Positions 11,317-20,435 are shown, counted from the first letter of the stretch. The stretch: 64,000 nt of DNA from Ideonella oryzae (GCF_024055665.1 NZ_JAMXMC010000007.1:248001-312000); one strand, 5' to 3'. The notes: generated by a model not told the origin, from the sequence alone. Numbers and translations: made by a program.

Positions 11317-12861
11317 CTAGCGCACCGGCACCGCGAACAGGTAATCCACGCCCAGCCCCAGGCTGGTGGCGCCAAAGCGCTGGCCCGAGCTGCTGCGGGC
11401 TTCGGTGCGGCCGGCGTTGAGGTTCAGGGCCAGGCGGTCGCTCAGCGCGTAGCGCAGGCCGGCACTGGCCTTGACGGCCGGGCCATGCACATTGGTGCCG
11501 GCCATCAGCTGGCCGAAGGCCTGCAAGCGCTCGCCGGGGGCGGCGCGGGTCTGCAGGCCCAGGCCGGCCAGCAGTTCGCCGTAGCCGGGGTAGCTCAGAT
11601 AGGCGCTGTAGGCCACGGCCGCCTGCACCGGGATGAACCAGCGATCGTCGAGCATGGCGTCCATCTGGGTGCCCACCATCTGCAGGTTGCCGCGGTCCTG
11701 CTCGCGGTAGCGCACATGGAACTCGGTCTGCTGGAACAGGCTGACGCGGAAGGCCTTGTAGTGGCTGCCAGCGCCCGCATCGCCCCAGCCGGCGGCGGCC
11801 GCGCCCGAGCGCAGGTGGTGGGTCAGCGCCAAGCCGTAGGTCACATTGCGCGACGAGCCCTTGGGCGCCGCCAGGTAGCCGGCCGACAGCGACAGGCCCA
11901 GCGACGGGGTGAGGGCGTATTCGGCCGAGACCTTCGGATAGACCAGCAGGCCGGAGTCGGTGTTGATCTTCTCCGGCGCGTAGCCGCCCGAGCCCACACC
12001 CAGCTGGGCATACAGGTTCACCCGCGGCGACACGCGCAACCGCTGGCCCAGGCCGCCCAGCACCTGGTTGTAGAGCGGCAGGCCGTAATAGCCCACGCCC
12101 AGGCCGGCATACCAGTAGGTGTTGGGGGCGAGAAAGTGGGCGTACTGCAGGTCGGCCACGCCCAGCGTGCCCTTGAAGGAGCCCTCCGGGCGGATCTGCT
12201 TGAAGTTGTCCAGCACCAGGGTCAGCATGTTCTCGCCGCTGTCCTCGGCGGCCAGGCGCGCATCGCTGGCCGACAGGCCCTGGCCATGGTGGCTGAACGG
12301 CGCGACCAGGTAGCTGTAGGGGATCTCGACGAAGACGTTGGCCTGGGTGCTGTCGATGGCCGAGTGGGTGAACTTCATCTTGGCCAGGTTCATGCCCACG
12401 GCCACCGGGCCGAAGTCGTAGCCCAGGCCGGCATAGGCCTTGTAGAAGCCGCCGGTGCCCGACAGCACCTTGCTCTGCTCGATGCTGCGCCCGCCCCCAC
12501 CACCACCGCCCGCCAGGCCGGCGGTGACGAAGATGCGGTCGGTCAGCCGCTGCTGCAGATGGGCGCCCACGTCGAAGGCGGTGAAGCCGCCGTATTGGCC
12601 CTTGAGCAGCGGCGCGTACACGCCCGCGCCCAGCGAGAGCCAGTCATTGACCTGGTGGTAGACGTGAAAGCCGGTGAGGTCGATGTCCTCGTCGCCCGGC
12701 ACGCGCAGCACCTGATTGTCGAGCATAACCATGGCGCGGGCCGGCGTCAGCAGGGCCTCGTCCGGTGCCGCTGTTGGCGGCGGCGCGGCCGGCGTCTGTG
12801 CCAGCGCCTGCAGGGCACAGCTGCCCAGAATGCTTCCCCAAAGACTCACCCGCAGCGCCAT
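11317..12861 (-). CDS. Putative outer-membrane beta-barrel protein
   Basis: The 514-residue product starts MALRVSLWGSILGSCALQALAQ, a signal peptide with a likely cut after ALA-Q. The remainder alternates short amphipathic strands rich in Gly, Tyr and Leu (for example YAGLGYDFGPVAVGMNLAKMK and GLGVGYYGLPLYNQ) and ends in YLFAVPVR. This pattern suggests a beta barrel. A glycine run (GGGGGGG) sits near residue 130. The ATG at 12861 is preceded by GAGGGGGG; an in-frame ATG at 12909 would put 16 charged residues ahead of the signal. No family was recognised, and export as an adhesin, porin or polysaccharide-related barrel cannot be distinguished. Confidence 0.65.
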   Translation of the reverse strand: MALRVSLWGSILGSCALQALAQTPAAPPPTAAPDEALLTPARAMVMLDNQVLRVPGDEDIDLTGFHVYHQVNDWLSLGAGVYAPLLKGQYGGFTAFDVGAHLQQRLTDRIFVTAGLAGGGGGGGRSIEQSKVLSGTGGFYKAYAGLGYDFGPVAVGMNLAKMKFTHSAIDSTQANVFVEIPYSYLVAPFSHHGQGLSASDARLAAEDSGENMLTLVLDNFKQIRPEGSFKGTLGVADLQYAHFLAPNTYWYAGLGVGYYGLPLYNQVLGGLGQRLRVSPRVNLYAQLGVGSGGYAPEKINTDSGLLVYPKVSAEYALTPSLGLSLSAGYLAAPKGSSRNVTYGLALTHHLRSGAAAAGWGDAGAGSHYKAFRVSLFQQTEFHVRYREQDRGNLQMVGTQMDAMLDDRWFIPVQAAVAYSAYLSYPGYGELLAGLGLQTRAAPGERLQAFGQLMAGTNVHGPAVKASAGLRYALSDRLALNLNAGRTEARSSSGQRFGATSLGLGVDYLFAVPVR

Positions 12862-12932
12862 GGCCCCAGCCCCCCTCGAACACGCCCGGCCGCGCTTGGG
12901 CCGGGTCATGGTCCCCGTGTCGGATTAAGCGT

Positions 12933-12973
12933 AACACCGCCCTGCCCCAGGCCGAGGGGACGGGGGCGGTGTT
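12933..12973 (-). terminator. Long hairpin after the TauE/SafE gene
   Basis: AACACCGCCC (12933-12942) pairs perfectly with GGGCGGTGTT (12964-12973). A nested CCCC/GGGG stem is inside the loop. It begins at the last base of the permease stop codon and lies ahead of the barrel gene. There is no T-run, so intrinsic termination would be imperfect. Confidence 0.5.
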
Positions 12974-13782
12974 CAGAAGTGACTCAGCGTGCGCAGCAGC
13001 AGCATCACCGCCACCCCCACCGCCACCACCGCAAAGCCGCGGCGCAAGGCGCGGGTGGACAGGCGCATGGCCCAGCGCCGGCCCACCAGCAGGCCCGCCA
13101 CCGCGCCCACCGCGAAGGGCACCGCCGCGGCCGTCTGCAGCTGCCCGCTCCACCAGGCCGCCGTCAGGCCGGAGACGGACACCAGCGCAATCACCGCCAG
13201 CGAGGTGGCCTGGATGCTGCGCAGGTCCAGGTTGGAATGGCGGTCCAGCGCCGGCACGATGACGAAGCCGCCGCCGATGCCCAGCAGGCCGCTGAGCACG
13301 CCCGCCAGCGCCCCCACCCGCAGCATCACGCACAGGCAAGGCCGGGTCCAGTGCAGGCGCTGCTCACCCTCGGGCCGCACGCAGGCCGGGGCCTTCTGGG
13401 GGCCGGCCTGGGCCGGGCCGTCACGCCACATGCGGCGGGCGGTGAAGAGCATGAACAGCACGAAAGCCAGCAGCAGCACGCCCTGTGGCAGGCGCTGGGC
13501 CAGCCACACGCCCAGGGGTGCGGCCGCCATGCCGGCGGCCCCCAGCACCCCGGCGGCCCGGTAGCGCACGATGCCCTCGCGCAACGCAAAGCCCGCCCCC
13601 AGCCAGGCCGACAGGCCCACCGCCACCAGCGCCACCGGCGCCGCCAGGTGGATGGACCAGCCCAGCACCAGCACCAGCAGGGGCACGGCCAGCGCGCCGC
13701 CGCCCGCGCCGGTCAGCGCCAGCACGGCGCCCACCAGCAGGCCCAGGCAGCCCAGCGGGCCCCAGTCGGCCAGCGGCAGCAT
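12973..13782 (-). CDS. TauE/SafE-family (COG0730) membrane permease
   Basis: The 269-residue polytopic protein has about eight hydrophobic segments. The two Gly-rich family repeats are GAVLALTGAGGGALAVPLL and AGVLSGLLGIGGGFVIVPAL, diagnostic of the sulfite/anion exporter superfamily. Substrates in the family include sulfite, sulfoacetate and other organic anions; nothing here decides which. The ATG at 13782 is preceded by GGAGG; an in-frame ATG at 13824 would add 14 soluble residues. A 6-6-6 inverted repeat lies about 100 bases upstream. Confidence 0.85.
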   Translation of the reverse strand: MLPLADWGPLGCLGLLVGAVLALTGAGGGALAVPLLVLVLGWSIHLAAPVALVAVGLSAWLGAGFALREGIVRYRAAGVLGAAGMAAAPLGVWLAQRLPQGVLLLAFVLFMLFTARRMWRDGPAQAGPQKAPACVRPEGEQRLHWTRPCLCVMLRVGALAGVLSGLLGIGGGFVIVPALDRHSNLDLRSIQATSLAVIALVSVSGLTAAWWSGQLQTAAAVPFAVGAVAGLLVGRRWAMRLSTRALRRGFAVVAVGVAVMLLLRTLSHF

Positions 13783-13878
13783 CAACCCTGCCTCCGGTCT
13801 CTGCGGCAGGAGCGGGGCGGGCAAGGGAGGCGCCGAGGATGTGGAGACATGGCACAGGCCGGAAAGGGAGAACGATCA

Positions 13879-13896
13879 CATACCTATTGCGGTATG
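13879..13896. promoter_or_regulatory. Inverted repeat upstream of the TauE/SafE gene
   Basis: CATACC-TATTGC-GGTATG is a perfect 6-base inverted repeat with a 6-base spacer. It lies between the TauE/SafE start and the end of the FAD dehydrogenase gene. It is a candidate repressor site for the permease; no cognate regulator gene is adjacent. Confidence 0.3.
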
Positions 13897-13909
13897 CGGA
13901 CCGCGCATT

Positions 13910-15565
13910 CTAGGCAGACCGCTTGCCACCATCCAGGTGCCGCGCCGCCGCCTGCGCGGTGAGGATACAGCCCGGCAGGAAGGTGCCCTCCAGCGAGCGC
14001 CGGCCGCTGGCATTGCCGCCACCGAAGCCCGCCGCCTCGCCCACCGCGTAGAGGCCGGGCAGAGGCCGGTCCTGCGCGTCCAGCACCCGGCTGTGCAGGT
14101 CGGTCACCAGGCCGCCCAGGCTCTTGCGGGTGATGAGCCGCAGCTGGATGGCGACGAAGGGCCCGTCGCCGCGGCGCTGCAGCGGTGCGGGCGCGCAGGT
14201 GCGCAGCCGGTCCGGCCCCCACTGGCGGGCGTGCTGGATGCGGCGCAGCTGGTCGTCGTTGGCCAGGCGCAGGCCCTGGCCGGGCACAAAGTGGGCGTCG
14301 AAGGCGTCCACCGTGGCCTGCAGCACCGCCGGGTCCACATGCGGCCCGCCGCTCAGCGCGTTCATCTGCGCGGCCAGGCCGTCCAGCCGTTCGTGGGCCA
14401 GCACCTGGGGGCTCTCGCGCAGCAGCTGGTCCAGCAGGCGCTCGCTGCCCAGCAGGGTCTCGGCCAGGAAGGGCAGCCACTGCCGCTCGCGGATGCGGGG
14501 GTTGTGCTCGGCCCCGGAGATGGCCAGCTCGCGCCGGGCGATGCGGCGGTTGAGCAGCTGCCAGGTCCAGGGCTGGGCCTGGGCCGCCACCTGCCGGCAC
14601 AGGTCGGGGGTGTCGTAGCCGGTGACCAGGGGCGCGGGGCCGATGCGCTGCCCGCTCGCATCCAGCCACAGGGCCGACTTGGGCGGCACCAGCGACAGGC
14701 CGTGACCTTCGAAATGCGGCTGGGGGTGCGGGATGCCGGCGGCGTAGTTCCACATGGCCCCCGGCGCGGCGATGCGCGCGCCGGCCTGCTCGGCGGCCCG
14801 GTGCAGGGCGCCATCGGCAAAGGGGTGGGCGCCGTTGAGCAGCTCGGCGGGGCAGGGCTGGCCCGCGGGCCAATGGGCCCGCACCCCTTCCAGCGTGCCG
14901 TTGAGGCCGCCGGTGGCCAGCACCACCTGCGGCGCGCGCAGGCGCAACACACGGCCGCTGGCCTCGTCCAGCGCCTGGGCGCCGCTCACCGCGCCGTCGG
15001 TCCAGTCCAGCGCGGTCACCCGGGTGCCGCACAGCAGGGTCAGCCGGTCGGCCCGGGGCCCGCTGGCGGCCTGCTCCAGCGCGGCGATCACCCGCAGCGT
15101 CAGCAGGCGCGAGGTGCCCCACAGCACGTGGTAGCGCGGCAGGCTGTTGCCCTCGCCGTTCAGGCCCCGCTCCACCCAGTTGACAGCCGGCAGGAAGCGC
15201 AGGCCCAGGCCGCGCAGCCAGTCGTGCACATCCGGGCGGGAGCGCTCGACGTAGTGGCGCGCCCAGGCCAGGGGCCAGCGGTCAGCCGGCTCCGCCGGGC
15301 TCAGCCCGCCCCAGCGCAGCCAGTCGGCCAGGGCGCGCTCGGGGTGGTCGGGGATCTTGGCCCGCGCCTGCAGCGGCGTGCCCACCAGGGCCATGCCGCC
15401 GAAGGCCCAGCGCGCCAGGCCGCCCAGGCGCTCGCGCGTGTCGCGCTCCACCACCGTCACCCGCAGACCGCGCTGCACGGCCCCCAGCGCGGTGAGCAGG
15501 CCGGCCAGGCCGCCGCCCACCACCAGCAGGTCGGCATCCAGGGTGTCGCCCATGCGCTGGTTCAT
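13910..15565 (-). CDS. FAD-dependent dehydrogenase (fumarate reductase/KstD-like family)
   Basis: The 551-residue flavoprotein begins with the dinucleotide-binding motif LLVVGGGLAGLLTA and ends with the FAD-closing region GLYAVGEAAGFGGGNASGRR. It groups with the FAD-binding dehydrogenases (COG3573) related to ketosteroid delta-1-dehydrogenase. No signal peptide or haem motif is present, so it is probably cytoplasmic. Its ATG overlaps the stop of the upstream ThDP enzyme (ATGA), implying translational coupling. The substrate is unknown. The N-terminal choice is firm because the coupling ATG immediately precedes the nucleotide-binding motif. Confidence 0.8.
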   Translation of the reverse strand: MNQRMGDTLDADLLVVGGGLAGLLTALGAVQRGLRVTVVERDTRERLGGLARWAFGGMALVGTPLQARAKIPDHPERALADWLRWGGLSPAEPADRWPLAWARHYVERSRPDVHDWLRGLGLRFLPAVNWVERGLNGEGNSLPRYHVLWGTSRLLTLRVIAALEQAASGPRADRLTLLCGTRVTALDWTDGAVSGAQALDEASGRVLRLRAPQVVLATGGLNGTLEGVRAHWPAGQPCPAELLNGAHPFADGALHRAAEQAGARIAAPGAMWNYAAGIPHPQPHFEGHGLSLVPPKSALWLDASGQRIGPAPLVTGYDTPDLCRQVAAQAQPWTWQLLNRRIARRELAISGAEHNPRIRERQWLPFLAETLLGSERLLDQLLRESPQVLAHERLDGLAAQMNALSGGPHVDPAVLQATVDAFDAHFVPGQGLRLANDDQLRRIQHARQWGPDRLRTCAPAPLQRRGDGPFVAIQLRLITRKSLGGLVTDLHSRVLDAQDRPLPGLYAVGEAAGFGGGNASGRRSLEGTFLPGCILTAQAAARHLDGGKRSA

Positions 15566-17229
15566 GGTGCGATCTTCCGCTTCAGGGCCCGGGCCACCGG
15601 CAGCGGCATCTGGCCCAGGACGCGCAGCAGCCAGGGCAGCACGCGCAGCTTCAGGCCCGAGAAGGCGCTGGGCACCACCGCCTCGATCAGCTGCGGCCCG
15701 GGCTGGGCCAGGGCCCGCGCCAGCGCGGCGGTGAAGGCCTCGGCCGTGTCCACGCGGCAAGCGCTCACCCCCATGCCCTGGGCCAGCTGCACGAAGTCCA
15801 GCGCCGGCTGCCCCAGGTCGAACTGGGCCAGCGCACGCGGGCCTGGGCGCTGGGCGCCCACCCGCTGCAGCTCCAGGTTCAGGATGCCGTAGGCGCGGTT
15901 GTTGAAGATGACGCTCACGACGTGGGCCCGCTCGCGCGCCATGCTCCACAGCGCCTGCAGGGTGTACATGGCCGCGCCGTCGCCCACCAGGGCCAGCACC
16001 GGGCGGTCCGGGCAGGCCACGGCCGCGCCCAGCGCCAGCGGCAGGCCCTGGCCAATGGCCCCGCCGGTCAGCGCCAGCAGCTCGTGCCGCGGCGCCCCGG
16101 CAGTGAAGCCCGGCAGCAGGGTGCCGGAGGTCTGGGCCTCGTCCACCACGATGGCGCCTTCGGGCAGCAGGTGGCCCACGGCCTTGCAGACCTTTTCCGC
16201 CGTGAGCTTGCCGCGCGGGGCGCCGGGCCGCCAGGGCGGCTGCAGCGCGGGCACGGCGGCCTGCGCCCCCAGCGCGGCCACCAGGGCGCTCAGGCTGGCC
16301 AGCACGTCCTCGTCCGGCGCGGCCAGGGTGTGCAGGGTGCAGCCGGCCGGCGTGAGCGTGCTGGGCTGGCCGGGGTAGGCAAAAAAGGACACCGGGGAGC
16401 GGGCGTCCACCAGCACCAGGTGGGTCAGGCCGGCCAGCTGCACCGAGGCCATCTCGGCCAGGTAGGCCAGGCGCTCCACCGGCGGCAGGCCGGCACCGCG
16501 GGTCAGCCGCGTCGGGAAGACCTCGCCCAGCAGGCGCAGGCCCAGGTGGGCGGCGATGCGGCCGGCCTCGCGCAGCGCCGGTTCGCGCAGGGCCCGCCCG
16601 CCCAGCAGCAGGGCGCAGCGCCCGCCCTGGGCGCTGGCCTCGCGCAGGGCCTGGGCGATGGCGGCCACGCGGGCCGCATCGGCTGGCGCGGGGGTGGCCG
16701 GTGGCTGCGGGGCCGCGGGGCGGGCGCCTTCGCCCCAGGAAACATCGGCCGGCAGGATCAGCGTGGCCACCTGGCCGGGTGGGCCCTTGGCCGCGGCCAC
16801 CGCCTCGGCCACGTCGGTGCCCAGGGTGGCGGGCTGCTGCGCGGTGCGCACCCAGCTGGAGACATTGCGCGCCGCGGTGGCGATGTCCGACTGCAGCGGC
16901 GTGTCCAGCGCCGCGTGGTGGGTGGCGTGCTCGCCCACGATGTTGACCAGCGGCACCCGCGCCTTGCGGGCGTTGTGCAGGTTGGCCAGGCCGTTGCCCA
17001 GGCCGCAGCCCAGGTGCAGCAGCGTGGCGGCGGGCCGGTCGGCCATGCGGGCGTAGCCGTCCGCCGCGCCGGTGGCCACACCCTCAAACAGGGTCAGCAC
17101 CGCGCGCATGGTCGGCGTGGCGTCCAGCGCGGCGACGAAGTGCATCTCCGAGGTGCCGGGGTTGGTGAAGCAGGTGTCGACGCCGGCGTCGAGCAGCGTG
17201 CGCAGCATGGCGGTCGCGCCCTGGGTCAT
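15562..17229 (-). CDS. Thiamine-diphosphate-dependent enzyme (acetolactate synthase/benzoylformate decarboxylase superfamily)
   Basis: The 555-residue protein has an N-terminal pyrimidine-binding domain with the catalytic glutamate in TLFEGVATGAADGYARM. A central domain follows, then a C-terminal PP domain with GDGAAMYTLQALW ending in IFNN, the ThDP/Mg signature. Members decarboxylate 2-oxo acids or condense them. No small regulatory subunit gene is nearby, so a biosynthetic acetolactate synthase is unlikely; a catabolic 2-oxo-acid decarboxylase or lyase fits better. It is translationally coupled to the FAD dehydrogenase and divergent from an AraC regulator that probably controls the pair. 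Confidence 0.75.
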   Translation of the reverse strand: MTQGATAMLRTLLDAGVDTCFTNPGTSEMHFVAALDATPTMRAVLTLFEGVATGAADGYARMADRPAATLLHLGCGLGNGLANLHNARKARVPLVNIVGEHATHHAALDTPLQSDIATAARNVSSWVRTAQQPATLGTDVAEAVAAAKGPPGQVATLILPADVSWGEGARPAAPQPPATPAPADAARVAAIAQALREASAQGGRCALLLGGRALREPALREAGRIAAHLGLRLLGEVFPTRLTRGAGLPPVERLAYLAEMASVQLAGLTHLVLVDARSPVSFFAYPGQPSTLTPAGCTLHTLAAPDEDVLASLSALVAALGAQAAVPALQPPWRPGAPRGKLTAEKVCKAVGHLLPEGAIVVDEAQTSGTLLPGFTAGAPRHELLALTGGAIGQGLPLALGAAVACPDRPVLALVGDGAAMYTLQALWSMARERAHVVSVIFNNRAYGILNLELQRVGAQRPGPRALAQFDLGQPALDFVQLAQGMGVSACRVDTAEAFTAALARALAQPGPQLIEAVVPSAFSGLKLRVLPWLLRVLGQMPLPVARALKRKIAP

Positions 17230-17321
17230 GGGGAGGTCTCCTGTTTGTTCTGGGCCGAACGATAGGGCCTCGGCCAGCCGGCGGCTTGAGCCGGCGCGCC
17301 AGGTTTTTTAGGATGCGCGAC

Positions 17322-18434
17322 ATGCCCGCCACGCCGCCCTCATCTACCAAGCCCCCCCGGCGCCGGGCCGAGCCGTGGACCCGCGCGGGCGCCCTGCGTG
17401 GCCTGCGCGCGCTGGCGGCGCAGCTGGGGCAGGACGCCGAGGCCCTGCTGGCCCGCCAGAAGCTGCCGCTGGCCGCGCTGGACGACCCGGAGGTGCGACT
17501 GCCCTACCGCGGCCTGTGCCGGCTGCTGGAGGCCGGCGCGCGCGACTGGGCCTGCCCGGATTTCGGGCTGCGGCTGGCGGCCGTGCAGCACCTGAGCCTG
17601 CTGGGCGCGGTGGGCCTGGCGGCGCGGCTGCCGGCCCGGGTGGGCGAGGCCCTGACGGCCCTGGGCGACCGGCTGGGCGCCCATTCGGACGCCTTCACGA
17701 TGGCGCTGGAGGTGGCCGGCCCGCGGGCCGTGCTGAGCTACCGCCCGGCCTGCCCCGAGGAGCCCAAGACCCAGCTACTGGCCTTTGCGATGGCGGTGAC
17801 CCGCAATGCGGTGGCCTTCGTCAGCGGTCAGCCGGACTTCGCGCCGCAGGCGGTGCGGCTAGCCTGCCCGGCCCCGGCCGATGCCGCCGTGCGCCGGGCC
17901 CTGGCGCGCGGCCTGGGCGCGTCGCTGCGCTGGGGCGCGCCACAGACCGCACTGCAGCTGGATGCCGCGCTGCTGGACGCCCCCACCGCCATCCAGGACA
18001 CGCAGTACGCGCCGCTGATCCGCGACACCCTGGCCCGGCTGACCGCGCCCCCGAGACCGGGCACGCCGGACGCGCCGGACGCGCCCGACACGGTGGCACT
18101 GGTGCATCAGCACATCGCGCGCCTGCTGCCGCCGGGCCCGTGCACCCAGGCCACGGTAGCCCGTGCCCTGGGCCTGCACCCGCGCGCACTGCAGCGGCGG
18201 CTGGCCGCCCAGGGCACGCACTTCTCGGCCCTGCTGGATGCGCACCGCCACGCCCTGGCGCTGACCCTGCTGCGGCAAGGCACGCTGCCGCTGGCCGCGC
18301 TGGCCCGGCAGCTGGGCTATGCCGACCAGAGCGTGTTCAACCAGGCCTTCCGGCGCTGGACGGGGCAGAGCCCGGGCCGGCTGCGGCGCCAGGCACTCGG
18401 ACCGGCTCGGGCGCGGGAAGCCGGGGCATGGTGA
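17322..18434 (+). CDS. AraC-family transcriptional regulator
   Basis: The protein of about 370 residues has an N-terminal arabinose-binding-like (OruR/ArgR type) domain and a C-terminal AraC HTH pair. The HTH shows QATVARALGLHPRALQRRLA and PLAALARQLGYADQSVFNQAF followed by the family tail RRWTGQSPGRLRR. The ATG at 17322 has AGGA about 8 bases upstream; in-frame ATGs at 17313 and 17286 are alternatives. It is transcribed divergently from the ThDP/FAD gene pair across 92 bases, so it most likely regulates that pair. Confidence 0.85.
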   Translation: MPATPPSSTKPPRRRAEPWTRAGALRGLRALAAQLGQDAEALLARQKLPLAALDDPEVRLPYRGLCRLLEAGARDWACPDFGLRLAAVQHLSLLGAVGLAARLPARVGEALTALGDRLGAHSDAFTMALEVAGPRAVLSYRPACPEEPKTQLLAFAMAVTRNAVAFVSGQPDFAPQAVRLACPAPADAAVRRALARGLGASLRWGAPQTALQLDAALLDAPTAIQDTQYAPLIRDTLARLTAPPRPGTPDAPDAPDTVALVHQHIARLLPPGPCTQATVARALGLHPRALQRRLAAQGTHFSALLDAHRHALALTLLRQGTLPLAALARQLGYADQSVFNQAFRRWTGQSPGRLRRQALGPARAREAGAW

Positions 18435-18625
18435 GGTGGTCCCACGAGAAACAGGCGGCACAATGGGGCGATGGGCCCCTTGAAATTGATGGCCTGAGGG
18501 CACTCGTCCCGTGAGCGCATCGAGAGGCCAACCCCGGGCCATTCGTCGCCCCCCTGGACAGGCCACGCGTGACAACCCCACCGCCGGATCAGGTGTATTG
18601 GGTATCCAAACGAGCAGTTTGACGT

Positions 18626-19771
18626 ATGACTTGGCTAGATGACCAGATCAAGTTCCGTTGGGCCGACATTCCGGAAGATCGGGCGCTGGTGCTCAGCGCA
18701 TCTGGACTGGACGCTTGCCGACGGATCTCTCACATCGGCGTTCTCGATCTCGATGGACTGCGTTATTTCACGCCCACCCAAGGGGGCGTTCGCAGCAAAT
18801 GGGACGAATCTGGCCAGATGTTCGTGGAGAACGGTCCACCCCAACATGCCGGCCTGGCCCGGCGTCAAACCCGTTTTGCCAACCTGTGCCATGACTGGAA
18901 GCTCAGTGGCAAGTTCGCCACGAACTGGCATGACGCTCAAGGCTGGGACTATCAGCAGTCGCTGCCAGAGTTGAACGGCGTTCCCCTGATTCAGTTTTGC
19001 CGACGCCGCAGCCAAAGAGGGCAGGTGGTGTTGATGCCATTGGCATGGAACTACATGGGACCCGGAGGTCCCAACCTGCCGATCTCCCCCGACCCACTGC
19101 CCTTTCAGCACAAGGCCGACAAAGTGGTATGGCGCGGTCGGTGCACAGGCACGGCGCGACTGGAGGGCACCGATCTGTGGTGGGCTGTTTCATCGTTTCG
19201 GGAGGGCCGGGAAAGTCTCACCGAGAAATATCTTCCTCAGATGGCGCGCTGGCGAGTGGCTCACGCCCTGAAGGACTCCCGCATCGCCGATGTGAAATTC
19301 ACCTTGAACGAGCAGGAGCTTTCCGTCTTGCCAAAGATCCCTCTGCTGCAGGATCTGATGTCAGGGCTGGTGGGAGAGCGGTTGACCCAGCAAGAGCAGC
19401 AACAAGCCAAGTTCCTGCTGGTCGTGGATGGCAATGACATCGGCTCCAACAAGTATTGGAGCCTGCTCTCCAACTCCGTCACGCTGATGGTCGAGTCCGA
19501 ATGGGAAACCGCACTGGACGCCGGCCTGGAGCCCTGGGTCCACTACGTCCCGGTTCCTCCTGAACGCGAGGCCATCGAGGCCACCGTGGCCGATCTGCTG
19601 CATCGTCCGCAGCAGTGTGAGGACATCATTCGGGCGGCCCATGCCTTGCTGAGGCAGCAACTTGACCTGCCCCTGCGCGAGGCAGCTGACTACGTGACTT
19701 TGCACCGTTACCAGCAACAGGTGCTTTGTTGCGCCGGCCTGCCGATGAAGTGGTCGCTGGCCCGTCGTTGA
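18626..19771 (+). CDS. Glycosyltransferase family 90-like protein (CAP10/LpsA type)
   Basis: The 381-residue protein carries the conserved C-terminal core of the CAP10/GT90 group. KFLLVVDGNDIGSNKYW is followed by LLSNSVTLMVESEWE and GLEPWVHYVPV, closely matching the family pattern of a DG motif, a serine-rich strand and the PWVHYVPV phrase. Bacterial members add sugars to lipopolysaccharide or capsule. No other surface-polysaccharide gene is nearby. The gene is visibly poorer in GC than its neighbours and uses codons rare around it (ATA-free but many AAG/GAT/TTG), suggesting horizontal transfer. The Shine-Dalgarno is weak. The 191 bases upstream hold nothing recognisable. Confidence 0.7.
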   Translation: MTWLDDQIKFRWADIPEDRALVLSASGLDACRRISHIGVLDLDGLRYFTPTQGGVRSKWDESGQMFVENGPPQHAGLARRQTRFANLCHDWKLSGKFATNWHDAQGWDYQQSLPELNGVPLIQFCRRRSQRGQVVLMPLAWNYMGPGGPNLPISPDPLPFQHKADKVVWRGRCTGTARLEGTDLWWAVSSFREGRESLTEKYLPQMARWRVAHALKDSRIADVKFTLNEQELSVLPKIPLLQDLMSGLVGERLTQQEQQQAKFLLVVDGNDIGSNKYWSLLSNSVTLMVESEWETALDAGLEPWVHYVPVPPEREAIEATVADLLHRPQQCEDIIRAAHALLRQQLDLPLREAADYVTLHRYQQQVLCCAGLPMKWSLARR

Positions 19772-19899
19772 GATGAGGCGATATGGCCTCCAGGCTGTCG
19801 CCAAGCCGTCGCGGCGCGAACCGGCGTGAAGCCCATGTGAAAGGCGCTGACACGTGGGGCCTCATCGTGTCATCGCCGGGGCGCGGTTCGCCGTCTGAT

Positions 19900-19930
19900 G
19901 GGGGTTCGGCCTGGCATGGCCGACTCCCCC
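19900..19930 (+). repeat. Leader hairpin upstream of a small gene
   Basis: GGGGGTTCGGCC (19900-19911) folds back on GGCCGACTCCCCC (19918-19930) with a 6-base loop and one bulge. It ends 19 bases before the ATG at 19950, and AGAAGGAC lies between. It could be the terminator of the GT90 gene or a regulatory leader. There is no T-run. Confidence 0.4.
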
Positions 19931-19949
19931 TGACAGAAGGACCCGTGAC

Positions 19950-20177
19950 ATGGACATCACCATGACCCCAAGCGACACCTCCTGGCGCTTCAGCCCCGCC
20001 AGCGCCGACGACGGCCTGGACACCCAGGTGAGCCCATCCAACGCGCCGCCGGATCTGCAGCAGGCCTTCGACGACTGGATGGCCAACACCCAGGGTCAGG
20101 GACAGGCCCCCCGGCTGGCCGACGTGCTGGCGACCCAGCCCTCCCCGGTGGGGAATGGCGACGAGACAGCGGGCTGA
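19950..20177 (+). CDS. Small hypothetical protein, 75 residues
   Basis: This acidic, soluble, Pro/Gln-rich 75-residue protein (MDITMTPSDTSWRFSPAS...) has no recognised domain. Support comes from a good ribosome site (AGAAGGAC), a structured leader and a shared terminator palindrome at its end. Function unknown. Confidence 0.5.
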   Translation: MDITMTPSDTSWRFSPASADDGLDTQVSPSNAPPDLQQAFDDWMANTQGQGQAPRLADVLATQPSPVGNGDETAG

Positions 20178-20191
20178 GTGCGCTCAGGCCC
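20171..20191. terminator. Bidirectional stop-codon palindrome
   Basis: GGGCTGAG (20171-20178) pairs with CTCAGGCCC (20183-20191) around a TGCG loop, with one bulged base. The left arm contains the stop of the plus-strand gene (20175-20177) and the right arm the stop of the minus-strand gene (20184-20186). It probably terminates both. Confidence 0.55.
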
Positions 20192-20435
20192 GACCGGAGC
20201 GCCGGCTGCGCGGGTTGAGCTTGTCCAGCTCGTTCAACTGCTGCTTGAGCAGCAGCACCAGGGTGCGGGCGTGCTCCACCGGGATGCTCAGGCAGGTGGA
20301 GGGCGCGCCGGCCTCGCTGTCATCGCGCGCGGCCTGACGGGCCGAGACCAGCGCGTCCAGGCTGACTTCGATGAGGCCGTGGTGGTCGTGGCGGATGGAC
20401 TTCAGGCGCTGGACTTCGATGGTGTAGGGCTTCAC
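20184..20435 (-). CDS. Small conserved-looking hypothetical protein
   Basis: The 83-residue product begins at a GTG, then KPYTIEVQRLKSIRHDHHG, with GGAG about 9 bases upstream; an in-frame ATG at 20465 would add 10 residues. An alpha-helical C-terminal half (VEHARTLVLLLKQQLNELDKL) ends in an Arg-rich tail. No signal peptide or domain is recognised. It shares a palindromic terminator with the converging gene, which supports it as a real gene. Confidence 0.5.
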   Translation of the reverse strand: MKPYTIEVQRLKSIRHDHHGLIEVSLDALVSARQAARDDSEAGAPSTCLSIPVEHARTLVLLLKQQLNELDKLNPRSRRSGRA

